A program made the translations under genes and the position numbers. Positions 1-5,171 of a DNA stretch of 5,171 nucleotides are shown one piece after another. The DNA comes from Alphaproteobacteria bacterium (GTDB lineage: Bacteria > Pseudomonadota > Alphaproteobacteria > Rickettsiales > UBA3002), in NCBI GenBank assembly GCA_021732545.1, contig JAKFUW010000080.1, positions 1 through 5,171 of the forward strand, in the 5' to 3' direction. The stretch's first letter is position 1, and each line of letters starts with the position of its first letter. A model generated the notes under the pieces. The model was not told the DNA's origin, made no database searches, and saw only the letters and a list, made by a program, of their open reading frames with translations.

Positions 1-31
1 AGCGGGGGGGGGGGGAGGTAACAGCATACAT
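1..31 (-). CDS. 5' end of an unidentified ORF downstream of phaZ (truncated by window edge)
   Basis: Only the first ten codons are visible, reading MYAVTSPPPR from an ATG at 31-29 before the window ends. The start is supported by an AGGAG Shine-Dalgarno site at 42-38, six bases upstream, and by its position 21 bp after the phaZ stop, which is operon-like spacing on the same strand. The triple proline comes from a run of 12 C in the coding strand. Nothing can be said about function. It could be a real operon partner of phaZ or a short chance ORF; the strong ribosome binding site favours a real gene. The homopolymer makes the frame after codon 6 sensitive to any length error. Confidence 0.45.
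   Translation of the reverse strand, partial: MYAVTSPPPR
4..15. repeat. 12-bp G:C homopolymer tract
   Basis: Twelve consecutive G on the plus strand, hence twelve C in the coding strand of the ORF that starts at 31. It covers the end of codon 6, codons 7-9 and the first base of codon 10. No other mononucleotide run of this length occurs in the window. Long G:C tracts near the start of an ORF are known substrates for slipped-strand mispairing. They are also frequent assembly or sequencing error sites, so the exact length should not be trusted. Confidence 0.85.
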
Positions 32-37
32 GTTTAT

Positions 38-42
38 CTCCT
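38..42 (-). promoter_or_regulatory. Shine-Dalgarno site of the ORF downstream of phaZ
   Basis: AGGAG in the minus strand, six bases before the ATG at 31-29 and inside the 21-bp gap after the phaZ stop. It is the main evidence that a gene begins here. The phaZ start uses nearly the same initiation region (AGGAGATA followed by GAC or AAC shortly before the ATG), so both ORFs probably start at similar strength. Confidence 0.6.
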
Positions 43-52
43 CAAAACAACT

Positions 53-1378
53 TCATGAATGTTTTTCAATCCAATAAGTGATCACAGGGCGCACTTGCTC
101 GCGGTAGCGGCGGCCATTGAAGATGCCATAATGGCCAACATTTTGTTGCAAATGATAATGTTTCATCGATTTATTTAAGCCCGTTGAAATATCGAGCGCG
201 GCTTTGGTCTGACCCACGCCCGAGATATCATCGAGTTCACCCTCAATCGCTAAAATCGCGGTTTTGGTAATGGCTGCGGGCTTGACCAATTCACAACGAT
301 GCACAAATTCACCATCGGGTAAGGAATGTTTTTTGAACACTTCCATGATGGTTTGCAGATAAAATTCACCCGGCAAATCGGCGACCGACAGATATTCATT
401 ATAGAAGGTGCGGTGCCCTGCCGCGCTTTCACCATCGCCCGCCACAAGATGTTTGAACAGCTGCACGTGGGCATCCACATGGCGATCAAGGTTCATGGTC
501 ATGAAGCCGGTGAGTTGCAAAAAACCCGGATAGACGCGGCGCATAAAGCCCGGATAATTAAACGGCACACGCGTGACGACGTTATTTTCAAACCATTGAA
601 ACGACCGCTCTTTGGCGAGGCGGTTCACGCCGGTCGGTGCTTTGCGCGTATCAACCGGCCCGCCCATCAGGGTCATGGTGGCGGGTGCGCAGGGGTCTTT
701 GCGTTCATTCATCAGCGCCACGGCGGCATATAACGGCACCGAAGGCTGACACACGGCTAGCGTATGGGTGTTCGGCCCCAGATGATGCAGAAATTCGATC
801 AGATAATCGATGTAATCATTCAAATCAAACGTGCCTTCGCTGGTGGGCACATCGCGCGCATCGGTCCAATCGGTGATATAGACATCGTGATGGGGAATCA
901 ACGCCTCAACGGTGCCGCGCAGCAAAGTGGCATGGTGACCCGACATGGGCGCTACGACCAATAATTTTTTGGTGTTTTGCTTAAAGCCCGGCCGCGCAAA
1001 ATGCTGCAGCTTACAAAAAGGCTTGGTCATCACCACTTCTTGGTGCACGTCGATCAACGTGTCGTCTAGCTTCACCGATTTAATGCCAAATTCGGGCTTG
1101 GGATATTTTTGCGTAATGCGCTCGATCAGCTCGCTCGCTGCGGCCATGTGCTTGCCATAGCTGGTATAAGAAAGCGGGCTGAGCGGGTTGTTGAACATGT
1201 GTTTGCCGGCGCTTGCCATCATGCGCAGCGGCGTCATGTTGAAAGAATTCATTTCATGGAGGTTATAAAGATTGCTGTTTTCAAAAGGATTCATGGTGTC
1301 TTCTTTTCTGTAGCTTTCATAGCAGGTAAGGGTTTGCTTCATGGCATCAGAGGGTTGCGTTTTGTAAGGTGTAAGCAT
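53..1378 (-). CDS. phaZ: Intracellular polyhydroxybutyrate depolymerase (PhaZ1 type)
   Basis: This enzyme hydrolyses stored poly-3-hydroxybutyrate in cytoplasmic granules, releasing 3-hydroxybutyrate units for use as carbon and energy. The 441-residue protein matches, from my memory of the family, Cupriavidus necator PhaZa1 over nearly its whole length. Shared blocks include NPLSPLS (64-70), KPFCKL (119-124), VVAPMSGHHATLLR (141-154), the nucleophile motif VCQPSVP with Cys210, MGGPVDTRK (238-246), RRVYPGFLQ (280-288), EGELDDISG (379-387) and GHYGIFNGRRYRE (415-427). The expected catalytic triad is Cys210, Asp383 (or Asp384) and a His of the GHYG motif (His416). There is no signal peptide, as expected for an intracellular enzyme. 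The start at 1378 is chosen for its AGGAG site seven bases upstream. Family similarity begins only near residue 37, however, so Met29 (codon 1294-1292) with a weaker AAGAAG site is an alternative that would give 413 residues. A further ORF follows 21 bp downstream. Confidence 0.93.
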   Translation of the reverse strand: MLTPYKTQPSDAMKQTLTCYESYRKEDTMNPFENSNLYNLHEMNSFNMTPLRMMASAGKHMFNNPLSPLSYTSYGKHMAAASELIERITQKYPKPEFGIKSVKLDDTLIDVHQEVVMTKPFCKLQHFARPGFKQNTKKLLVVAPMSGHHATLLRGTVEALIPHHDVYITDWTDARDVPTSEGTFDLNDYIDYLIEFLHHLGPNTHTLAVCQPSVPLYAAVALMNERKDPCAPATMTLMGGPVDTRKAPTGVNRLAKERSFQWFENNVVTRVPFNYPGFMRRVYPGFLQLTGFMTMNLDRHVDAHVQLFKHLVAGDGESAAGHRTFYNEYLSVADLPGEFYLQTIMEVFKKHSLPDGEFVHRCELVKPAAITKTAILAIEGELDDISGVGQTKAALDISTGLNKSMKHYHLQQNVGHYGIFNGRRYREQVRPVITYWIEKHS

Positions 1379-1385
1379 TGTCTAT

Positions 1386-1390
1386 CTCCT
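1386..1390 (-). promoter_or_regulatory. Shine-Dalgarno site deciding the phaZ start
   Basis: AGGAG (within TAAGGAGA) in the minus strand, seven bases before the ATG at 1378-1376. It is the strongest initiation signal around the phaZ N-terminus and favours the long form over the internal Met29. The site near Met29 is only a purine-rich AAAAGAAG. Confidence 0.7.
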
Positions 1391-1434
1391 TAGTATAAAG
1401 GAATAATCTGAAGAAAGGATTAAGACGCATTTTC

Positions 1435-1449
1435 TGTATATTGTATACA
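1435..1449. promoter_or_regulatory. Small dyad TGTATA-TTG-TATACA upstream of phaZ
   Basis: A perfect inverted repeat with 6-bp arms and a 3-bp centre, lying 57-71 bp upstream of the phaZ start codon. On the minus strand it reads TGTATACAATATACA and contains TATACAAT, which resembles a -10 box. It could be part of a phaZ promoter, an operator half-site pair, or simply AT-rich sequence. No convincing -35 box at the right distance was found, so the call is weak. Confidence 0.25.
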
Positions 1450-1459
1450 TTCGCAAACC

Positions 1460-1479
1460 TACCACATTATTATGTGGTA
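1460..1479. repeat. Hairpin between the decarboxylase gene and phaZ
   Basis: Perfect 8-bp inverted repeat, TACCACAT and ATGTGGTA, with a 4-base loop. It lies 33 bp after the decarboxylase stop and about 80 bp before the phaZ start. No run of T follows on either strand, so it is not a canonical Rho-independent terminator. It could be an operator, an RNA-stabilising or processing hairpin, or a weak attenuator between the two genes. The pairing is directly visible; the role is inference. Confidence 0.45.
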
Positions 1480-1511
1480 TCCAAGCAAAGAAAGCGTGCA
1501 GTGCAACACAG

Positions 1512-3185
1512 TTATTTAGCGTTTTTACGCTCGCCATCGCGCAGCTTGCCCAGTTCTTCGCCCAAGCGAAGTAATGAGCGGCTATAATCATTGCGGTCGA
1601 TGATTACCTCGATTAGTGCCATCTCGTCAGCCGCCACCGCCGCTTTGATCGCCGCTTCGCACTCGCCCTTGGTGCGCACGTGATAGGCTTTGCCATAATC
1701 TAACAGTTCGCACACTTTGGTATATTTCCAGCGATGAATTTCATTGAAGCTGCCATCCAGAATTTTGCGTTGTGTGCCATAACCGTCATTGTTTAAAATA
1801 ATGGTGATGGGTTTCAAGCCATATTTGGCAGCGGTGGAAAGCTCGGTGCCGGTCATCTGAAAGGCGCCATCGCCCACAATGGTGAACACGCGCGAATTGG
1901 GTGCCGCCACTGCCGCACCAATGCTGGCTGGCACGGCAAAGCCCATCGATAAATAATAGGCGTCGGATAAAAAATTATTACTCTTTTTAGTGCGAAGGCG
2001 AATCGCGCCGACCACGGCGTCACCCGTATCGCACACCACGGTGTTATGTTCCCCCACATGCAGCCCTAAAATGCGAAAAAAATCTTCGACCGTTATATCG
2101 TCACCGCGTTCATCTGCGGTCAGTGGCAACGGAATGGGTGCGGGGCTTGGTAGCGACTCATGAGTGAAAGTAGGCAGTGATTGCGCAATTAAATGGGTTA
2201 AAAAATCTTTGAATAATATGTGATCATAATGGGCATGTTCGACGCTGGCTTTTTCATTCGTCACCACAATCATGTTGCGAGGGTTTAGCGATGATGCACC
2301 AAAGCCAAACAACACATCGCTGATGAAGGCGCCGAGCATAATCACACAATCGCTATTTTCCACATAGCTTTGCGTGTCTTCTTCCGACATCCGCCCCGCA
2401 TAAACCCCGATATAAAGCGGGTGATGTTCACTGATGACGCTTTTGCTAAGCAAGGTGGATGCCACGGGAATGTTGCATTTTTCAGCAAGCTCCATGGCTA
2501 AATCGGTCAGGCCAAAGCGGTGCAATTCAATATCGGCGATGATCACGGGTTGTGTGGCCGCGCGTAATTTAGCGGCGGCATCCTCCACGCAGGCTTTCAG
2601 ATTTCCAACGTCGCTTTCAGGCGCAATGTAATGCTTGATATTGGGCGCGCGCGTGAGCATATCCACCACATCATAAGGCACTTCAATGTAGCCCGGCAGC
2701 GATTGTTCCTGCACCGCGCGCACCACGCGCACAATCTCATCGGCAGCCGTTTCAGGATCAAGCAAAACGGCACTCGCGCAGGTGACTTCATCATAGATTT
2801 TGCGCTGGCTATCGAAGGTGCGCACCTTGTGATGAATCAACTGATCCGAGCGTTTGCGGTCATTTGGGGAAGGGCCGCCCGATATCACCAGTAATGGGCT
2901 TTTTTCAGCATAAGCACACGCCACCGAATTGAGCATGTTGAGTCCGCCTACACAATAAGTGACGCACGCCACACCGATTTTTTTGGTCATGCGCGCATAG
3001 CCATCGGCGGCAAAACCCACGGATGGCTCATGCGTCATGGTGATGAGTGTGAGATCGGATTTTTCGAGCCAGCGAAAGGTTGGCAGCGCAAAATCGCCCG
3101 GAATACCAAACACATGGGTGATGCCTTGCTGGTGCAGATAATCAAATAAAAATGACCCAACGGTGTGTGGTGATTCTGATGGCAT
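1512..3185 (-). CDS. Thiamin-diphosphate 2-oxo-acid decarboxylase (pyruvate/indolepyruvate decarboxylase family)
   Basis: Family members remove CO2 from a 2-oxo acid such as pyruvate, phenylpyruvate or indolepyruvate to give an aldehyde, using thiamin diphosphate and Mg2+ in the cytoplasm. The 557-residue length fits; Zymomonas PDC has 568. The N-terminal Pyr domain has GIPGDF (27-32, Asp31 matching Zymomonas Asp27) and HEPSVGFAADGYAR (52-65) with the cofactor-activating Glu53. The His-His pair typical of the PDC/IPDC branch is His118-His119 in LIHHK. The middle domain is about 190-340. The C-terminal PP domain carries TGDA (387-390) and the ThDP/Mg motif VGDGAF (437-442) to LNNDGYG (464-470), with Asp439 and Asn466 as likely Mg ligands. 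Gln472 stands where Zymomonas PDC has catalytic Glu473, and Val391 where it has pocket residue Trp392. The start at 3185 is set by the AGGGG site six bases upstream. Substrate is not determinable; an acetolactate-synthase-like enzyme is less likely because of the His pair. Confidence 0.88.
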   Translation of the reverse strand: MPSESPHTVGSFLFDYLHQQGITHVFGIPGDFALPTFRWLEKSDLTLITMTHEPSVGFAADGYARMTKKIGVACVTYCVGGLNMLNSVACAYAEKSPLLVISGGPSPNDRKRSDQLIHHKVRTFDSQRKIYDEVTCASAVLLDPETAADEIVRVVRAVQEQSLPGYIEVPYDVVDMLTRAPNIKHYIAPESDVGNLKACVEDAAAKLRAATQPVIIADIELHRFGLTDLAMELAEKCNIPVASTLLSKSVISEHHPLYIGVYAGRMSEEDTQSYVENSDCVIMLGAFISDVLFGFGASSLNPRNMIVVTNEKASVEHAHYDHILFKDFLTHLIAQSLPTFTHESLPSPAPIPLPLTADERGDDITVEDFFRILGLHVGEHNTVVCDTGDAVVGAIRLRTKKSNNFLSDAYYLSMGFAVPASIGAAVAAPNSRVFTIVGDGAFQMTGTELSTAAKYGLKPITIILNNDGYGTQRKILDGSFNEIHRWKYTKVCELLDYGKAYHVRTKGECEAAIKAAVAADEMALIEVIIDRNDYSRSLLRLGEELGKLRDGERKNAK

Positions 3186-3191
3186 ACGCTT

Positions 3192-3196
3192 CCCCT
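3192..3196 (-). promoter_or_regulatory. Shine-Dalgarno site deciding the decarboxylase start
   Basis: AGGGG (within TTTAAGGGGA) in the minus strand, six bases before the ATG at 3185-3183. It selects this start over the in-frame TTG at 3236-3234. The TTG would add 17 residues encoded partly by the repeat at 3215-3239 and unlike any family N-terminus. Confidence 0.65.
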
Positions 3197-3214
3197 TAAA
3201 CTCAATTTTTAGGC

Positions 3215-3239
3215 CATTGCGAGCGTAGCGAAGCAATCC
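3215..3239. repeat. Short dispersed-type palindromic repeat unit
   Basis: The segment CATTGCGAGCGTAGCGAAGC followed by AATCC has perfect outer arms, ATTGC at 3216-3220 and GCAAT at 3233-3237, around an imperfect core. From memory, nearly the same unit (CATTGCGAGCG...GCGAAGCAATCC) is dispersed between genes in many alphaproteobacterial and other bacterial genomes. Only one copy is present here, so calling it a repeat rests on that recalled similarity. It lies 30 bp upstream of the decarboxylase start and would be in its 5' leader or promoter region. Confidence 0.55.
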
Positions 3240-3318
3240 AATTTTCGCAACACATTCATCAAGCTGATCGTTTATCGTTGATATTTTCTGTAACTGTCAC
3301 CCCGTCTTTATAAGCCTG

Positions 3319-3336
3319 TCCCCGCGAAAGCGGGGA
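3319..3336. repeat. GC-rich hairpin with GAAA tetraloop
   Basis: TCCCCGC and GCGGGGA pair over 7 bp with a GAAA loop on the plus strand (TTTC on the transcribed minus-strand RNA). It is the most stable short hairpin in the spacer. The core CCCCGCGAAAGCGGGG is, as I recall, a common intergenic repeat core in several proteobacterial genomes. On the minus-strand transcript no U run follows, so it is not a textbook terminator for uvrB, although it may stabilise the 3' end. Confidence 0.7.
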
Positions 3337-3369
3337 GGGTCTGGTTAGGGTATCGGATGCAGCACCAGA

Positions 3370-3427
3370 CCCCGCAACTCTTCCATTCGCTTTCGCGCAA
3401 GCGCGACCGCTCATGGAATGTGCGGGG
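3370..3427. repeat. Long imperfect hairpin just downstream of uvrB
   Basis: Three nested arms are visible: CCCCGCA (3370-3376) with TGCGGGG (3421-3427), TTCCAT (3381-3386) with ATGGAA (3413-3418), and TCGCGC (3393-3398) with GCGCGA (3401-3406). In the minus-strand RNA this would form soon after the uvrB stop. Its outer arm shares bases 3370-3372 with the neighbouring GGGTCTGGT/ACCAGACCC pair, so the two folds compete at that edge. Without a U tract, a terminator role is only possible, not supported. Confidence 0.6.
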
Positions 3428-3433
3428 TGACAG

Positions 3434-5171
3434 CTATTTAATGTTGAGCAATTTATTGATTTTGTCTCGCAAGGCAGCGGCTTGCTCAAATTCCAGATTC
3501 GAGGCAGCATCTAACATTTTGGCGCGCAGCATGGCGAGCGCCTGATCGCGGTCACCATGTTCAATTGGATCATTGCTGTTGGTCAGAGTTTCTTCTTCGA
3601 TATGGCGCTTGAGATCATCGGAGATGGATTTTTTAATGGATTGCGGAGTGATGCCATGCGCCAGATTATGCGCGACTTGAATCGCGCGACGGCGATCGGT
3701 TTCGCCAAGCGCCCCTTTGAGCGAATCGGTCATTTTATCGGCATATAAAATCACCCGCGCATCGACATTTCGCGCAGCTCTGCCGATGGTTTGAATCAGT
3801 GACGTTTTGGAGCGCAAAAACCCTTCTTTGTCGGCGTCTAAAATCGCCATCAGTCCGCATTCGGGAATGTCCAACCCTTCGCGCAACAAATTCACGCCGA
3901 TGAGTACGTCAAAGATTCCCAAACGTAAATCGCGAATAATCTCAATGCGCTCGAGCGTATCAATATCTGAATGTAAATAGCGCGTTTTTACTCCAACTTC
4001 TTCCAGATATTCACACAGCTGCTCGGCCATTTTTTTGGTGAGGGTGGTGACCAGCACACGCTGACCTTGTGCCGCCACAATTTTACATTCCGCGATCAAA
4101 TCATCGACTTGCGAGCCAACAGGTCGGATGATGCAATCAGGATCGACAAGCCCTGTGGGGCGGATGACTTGCTCCACATATTCGCCGTTCGTCCAGCTAA
4201 GTTCGAGCGCGGCAGGGGTGGCGGACACATGAATGGTTTGCGGGCGAAGTTCATCCCATTCTTCAAATTTCAGTGGGCGATTATCCATGCAGGAAGGCAA
4301 CCTGAAACCATGTTCCGACAGCACCGATTTGCGCGATTTATCGCCTTTATACATGCCGCGCACCTGTGGCAGCATCACATGGCTTTCATCGACAAACAGC
4401 AAAGCATTGTGCGGTAGATATTGAAATAAAGTGGGTGGCGGTTCGCCTGGCTGGCTGCCTGCTAAAAAACGCGAATAGTTTTCGATCCCCCGACACATGC
4501 CGGTTTCCAGCAGCATTTCCAGATCATATTGTGTTCGCTGTTCCAATCGTTGTGCTTCCAGCAATTTGCCGTTGGCGTGATACCATTCCAGCCGATCTTT
4601 CAATTCCTCTTTGATACCGCGTATCGCTTTTTCGAGTGTGGGTTTGGGGGTGACATAGTGGCTGTTAGCATAGATGGTGACCGCGTCCATGATGCCTAAC
4701 GTTTCGCCCGTTAATGGGTCAAATTCGGTGATCGATTCCAGATCATCGCCAAATAACGAAAATCGCCAGGCGCGGTCTTCCAAGTGAGCGGGGAATAGAT
4801 CGATTGTGTCGCCGCGCACGCGAAACGTACCGCGCACAAAACCGATATCGTTGCGCTTATAATGAATGGCGATGAGGGCAGCCAAAAAATCTTTTTGGTT
4901 TAGCGTTTGGCCAGCCTTGATGATTTGCGTCATCGAGGCGTAGGTTTCGGCCGAGCCAATCCCGTAAATGCACGAAACAGATGCCACCACAATCACATCT
5001 TGGCGTTCGAGCAAAGCGCGGGTGGCCGCGTGGCGCAAGCGGTCGATTTGTTCATTGATGGACGAATCTTTTTCGATAAAAGTATCGGTTTTGGCGATAT
5101 AGGCTTCGGGCTGATAATAATCATAATAAGAGACAAAATATTCCACCGCATTGTGGGGGAAGAAGCTTTTC
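3434..5171 (-). CDS. uvrB: UvrABC system protein B, 5' end cut off by window edge
   Basis: UvrB is the DNA-damage-verifying helicase-like subunit of bacterial nucleotide excision repair; it is loaded by UvrA and recruits UvrC. The visible 578 residues begin with KSFFPHNAVEYF at the window edge, already inside the protein. About 80-95 N-terminal residues with the Walker A loop are missing. Visible, numbered from that Lys: the tyrosine-rich beta-hairpin YFVSYYDYYQ (11-20), VASVSCIYGIG (62-72), Walker B DESH (261-264), SATPA (316-320), GVNLLREGLDIPE (425-437), QTIGRAARN (460-468), HGITPQSIKK (505-514) and a complete C-terminal UVR domain (about 543-578) for UvrC/UvrA contact. The GTG at 5146 is internal Val, not a start. 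The TAG stop (3436-3434) lies in the terminal repeat of the downstream palindromic element. The catalytic motifs appear intact, so the gene looks functional. Confidence 0.96.
   Translation of the reverse strand, partial: KSFFPHNAVEYFVSYYDYYQPEAYIAKTDTFIEKDSSINEQIDRLRHAATRALLERQDVIVVASVSCIYGIGSAETYASMTQIIKAGQTLNQKDFLAALIAIHYKRNDIGFVRGTFRVRGDTIDLFPAHLEDRAWRFSLFGDDLESITEFDPLTGETLGIMDAVTIYANSHYVTPKPTLEKAIRGIKEELKDRLEWYHANGKLLEAQRLEQRTQYDLEMLLETGMCRGIENYSRFLAGSQPGEPPPTLFQYLPHNALLFVDESHVMLPQVRGMYKGDKSRKSVLSEHGFRLPSCMDNRPLKFEEWDELRPQTIHVSATPAALELSWTNGEYVEQVIRPTGLVDPDCIIRPVGSQVDDLIAECKIVAAQGQRVLVTTLTKKMAEQLCEYLEEVGVKTRYLHSDIDTLERIEIIRDLRLGIFDVLIGVNLLREGLDIPECGLMAILDADKEGFLRSKTSLIQTIGRAARNVDARVILYADKMTDSLKGALGETDRRRAIQVAHNLAHGITPQSIKKSISDDLKRHIEEETLTNSNDPIEHGDRDQALAMLRAKMLDAASNLEFEQAAALRDKINKLLNIK

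Larger units (their letters stand above)
3291..3436. repeat. 146-bp MITE-like palindromic element between uvrB and the decarboxylase gene
   Basis: The ends are inverted repeats: TAACTGTCACCCCG at 3291-3304 and, on the other strand, TAGCTGTCACCCCG from 3436 to 3423, matching at 13 of 14 positions. The interior is packed with further palindromes: TCCCCGC-GAAA-GCGGGGA (3319-3336), GGGTCTGGT/ACCAGACCC (3337-3345 with 3364-3372), and CCCCGCA/TGCGGGG (3370-3376 with 3421-3427). No coding potential is seen. TA at both outer ends would fit a TA-targeting miniature element, but it could also be a REP-like palindromic unit. The right end includes the uvrB stop codon. There is no second copy here to confirm that it is dispersed. 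Confidence 0.6.

Noticed and set aside
4..15. Poly-G read-end artefact of two-colour sequencing
   Set aside because: Non-G sequence lies on both sides of the tract and the coding frame enters it from a strong start, so a simple read-end artefact is not the best explanation; a length error remains possible.
326..733. 135-residue plus-strand ORF
   Set aside because: It lies wholly antisense to conserved phaZ coding sequence, resembles no family I know and has no supporting context; it is a shadow of the real gene.
1512..3236. Longer decarboxylase starting at TTG 3236
   Set aside because: The extra 17 residues are encoded partly by the intergenic repeat, no ribosome site precedes the TTG, and the ATG at 3185 has a good Shine-Dalgarno site and a typical family N-terminus.
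3319..3427. Rho-independent terminator of uvrB
   Set aside because: The hairpins are strong, but no T run follows any of them on the minus strand; they fit a repeat element better.
3259..3510. 83-residue minus-strand ORF spanning the repeat and the uvrB 3' end
   Set aside because: It overlaps uvrB in another frame and its sequence is mostly translated palindromic repeat.
4067..4417. 116-residue plus-strand ORF
   Set aside because: It is antisense to conserved helicase motifs of uvrB, and its composition is what the opposite strand would produce by chance.
3434..5146. uvrB starting at the GTG at 5146
   Set aside because: The frame stays open to the window edge and encodes KSFFPHNA, which is conserved UvrB sequence. 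The GTG is an internal valine codon and the gene is truncated by the window.

Overview
The window reads as a piece of a proteobacterial, most likely alphaproteobacterial, chromosome of roughly balanced GC content. This rests on three things: the style of the UvrB protein, an intracellular polyhydroxybutyrate (PHB) depolymerase of the Cupriavidus PhaZ type, and intergenic palindromic repeats of a kind I recall from alphaproteobacterial genomes. The genus cannot be read from the sequence.

All real genes lie on the minus strand, so transcription runs from high to low coordinates. In that order they are: (1) uvrB, cut by the right edge (3434 to the end) and lacking its N-terminal part with the Walker A loop; (2) a 248-bp spacer (3186-3433) holding a short repeat unit and a hairpin-rich, MITE-like element with near-perfect 14-bp inverted ends, one of which contains the uvrB stop codon; (3) a complete thiamin-diphosphate 2-oxo-acid decarboxylase of the pyruvate/indolepyruvate decarboxylase family (1512-3185); (4) a 133-bp spacer with two dyads and a strong Shine-Dalgarno site; (5) a complete intracellular PHB depolymerase, phaZ (53-1378); (6) 21 bp further on, a strong Shine-Dalgarno site and ATG that open another reading frame. 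That frame runs into a 12-bp C tract (G tract on the plus strand) and leaves the window after about ten codons.

UvrB is a housekeeping nucleotide excision repair protein and looks functionally unrelated to its neighbours. The decarboxylase and PhaZ may belong to carbon-store and 2-oxo-acid metabolism: PhaZ releases 3-hydroxybutyrate from PHB granules, and the decarboxylase would turn a 2-oxo acid into an aldehyde. The 133-bp gap and the lack of a clear terminator allow co-transcription but do not prove it. phaZ and the truncated ORF after it are spaced like an operon.

I found no wholly new system. The points most worth a second look are: the decarboxylase has Gln where Zymomonas pyruvate decarboxylase has its catalytic Glu473; the uvrB stop lies within a terminal repeat; and a possible slippage-prone C12 tract sits just inside the ORF downstream of phaZ.
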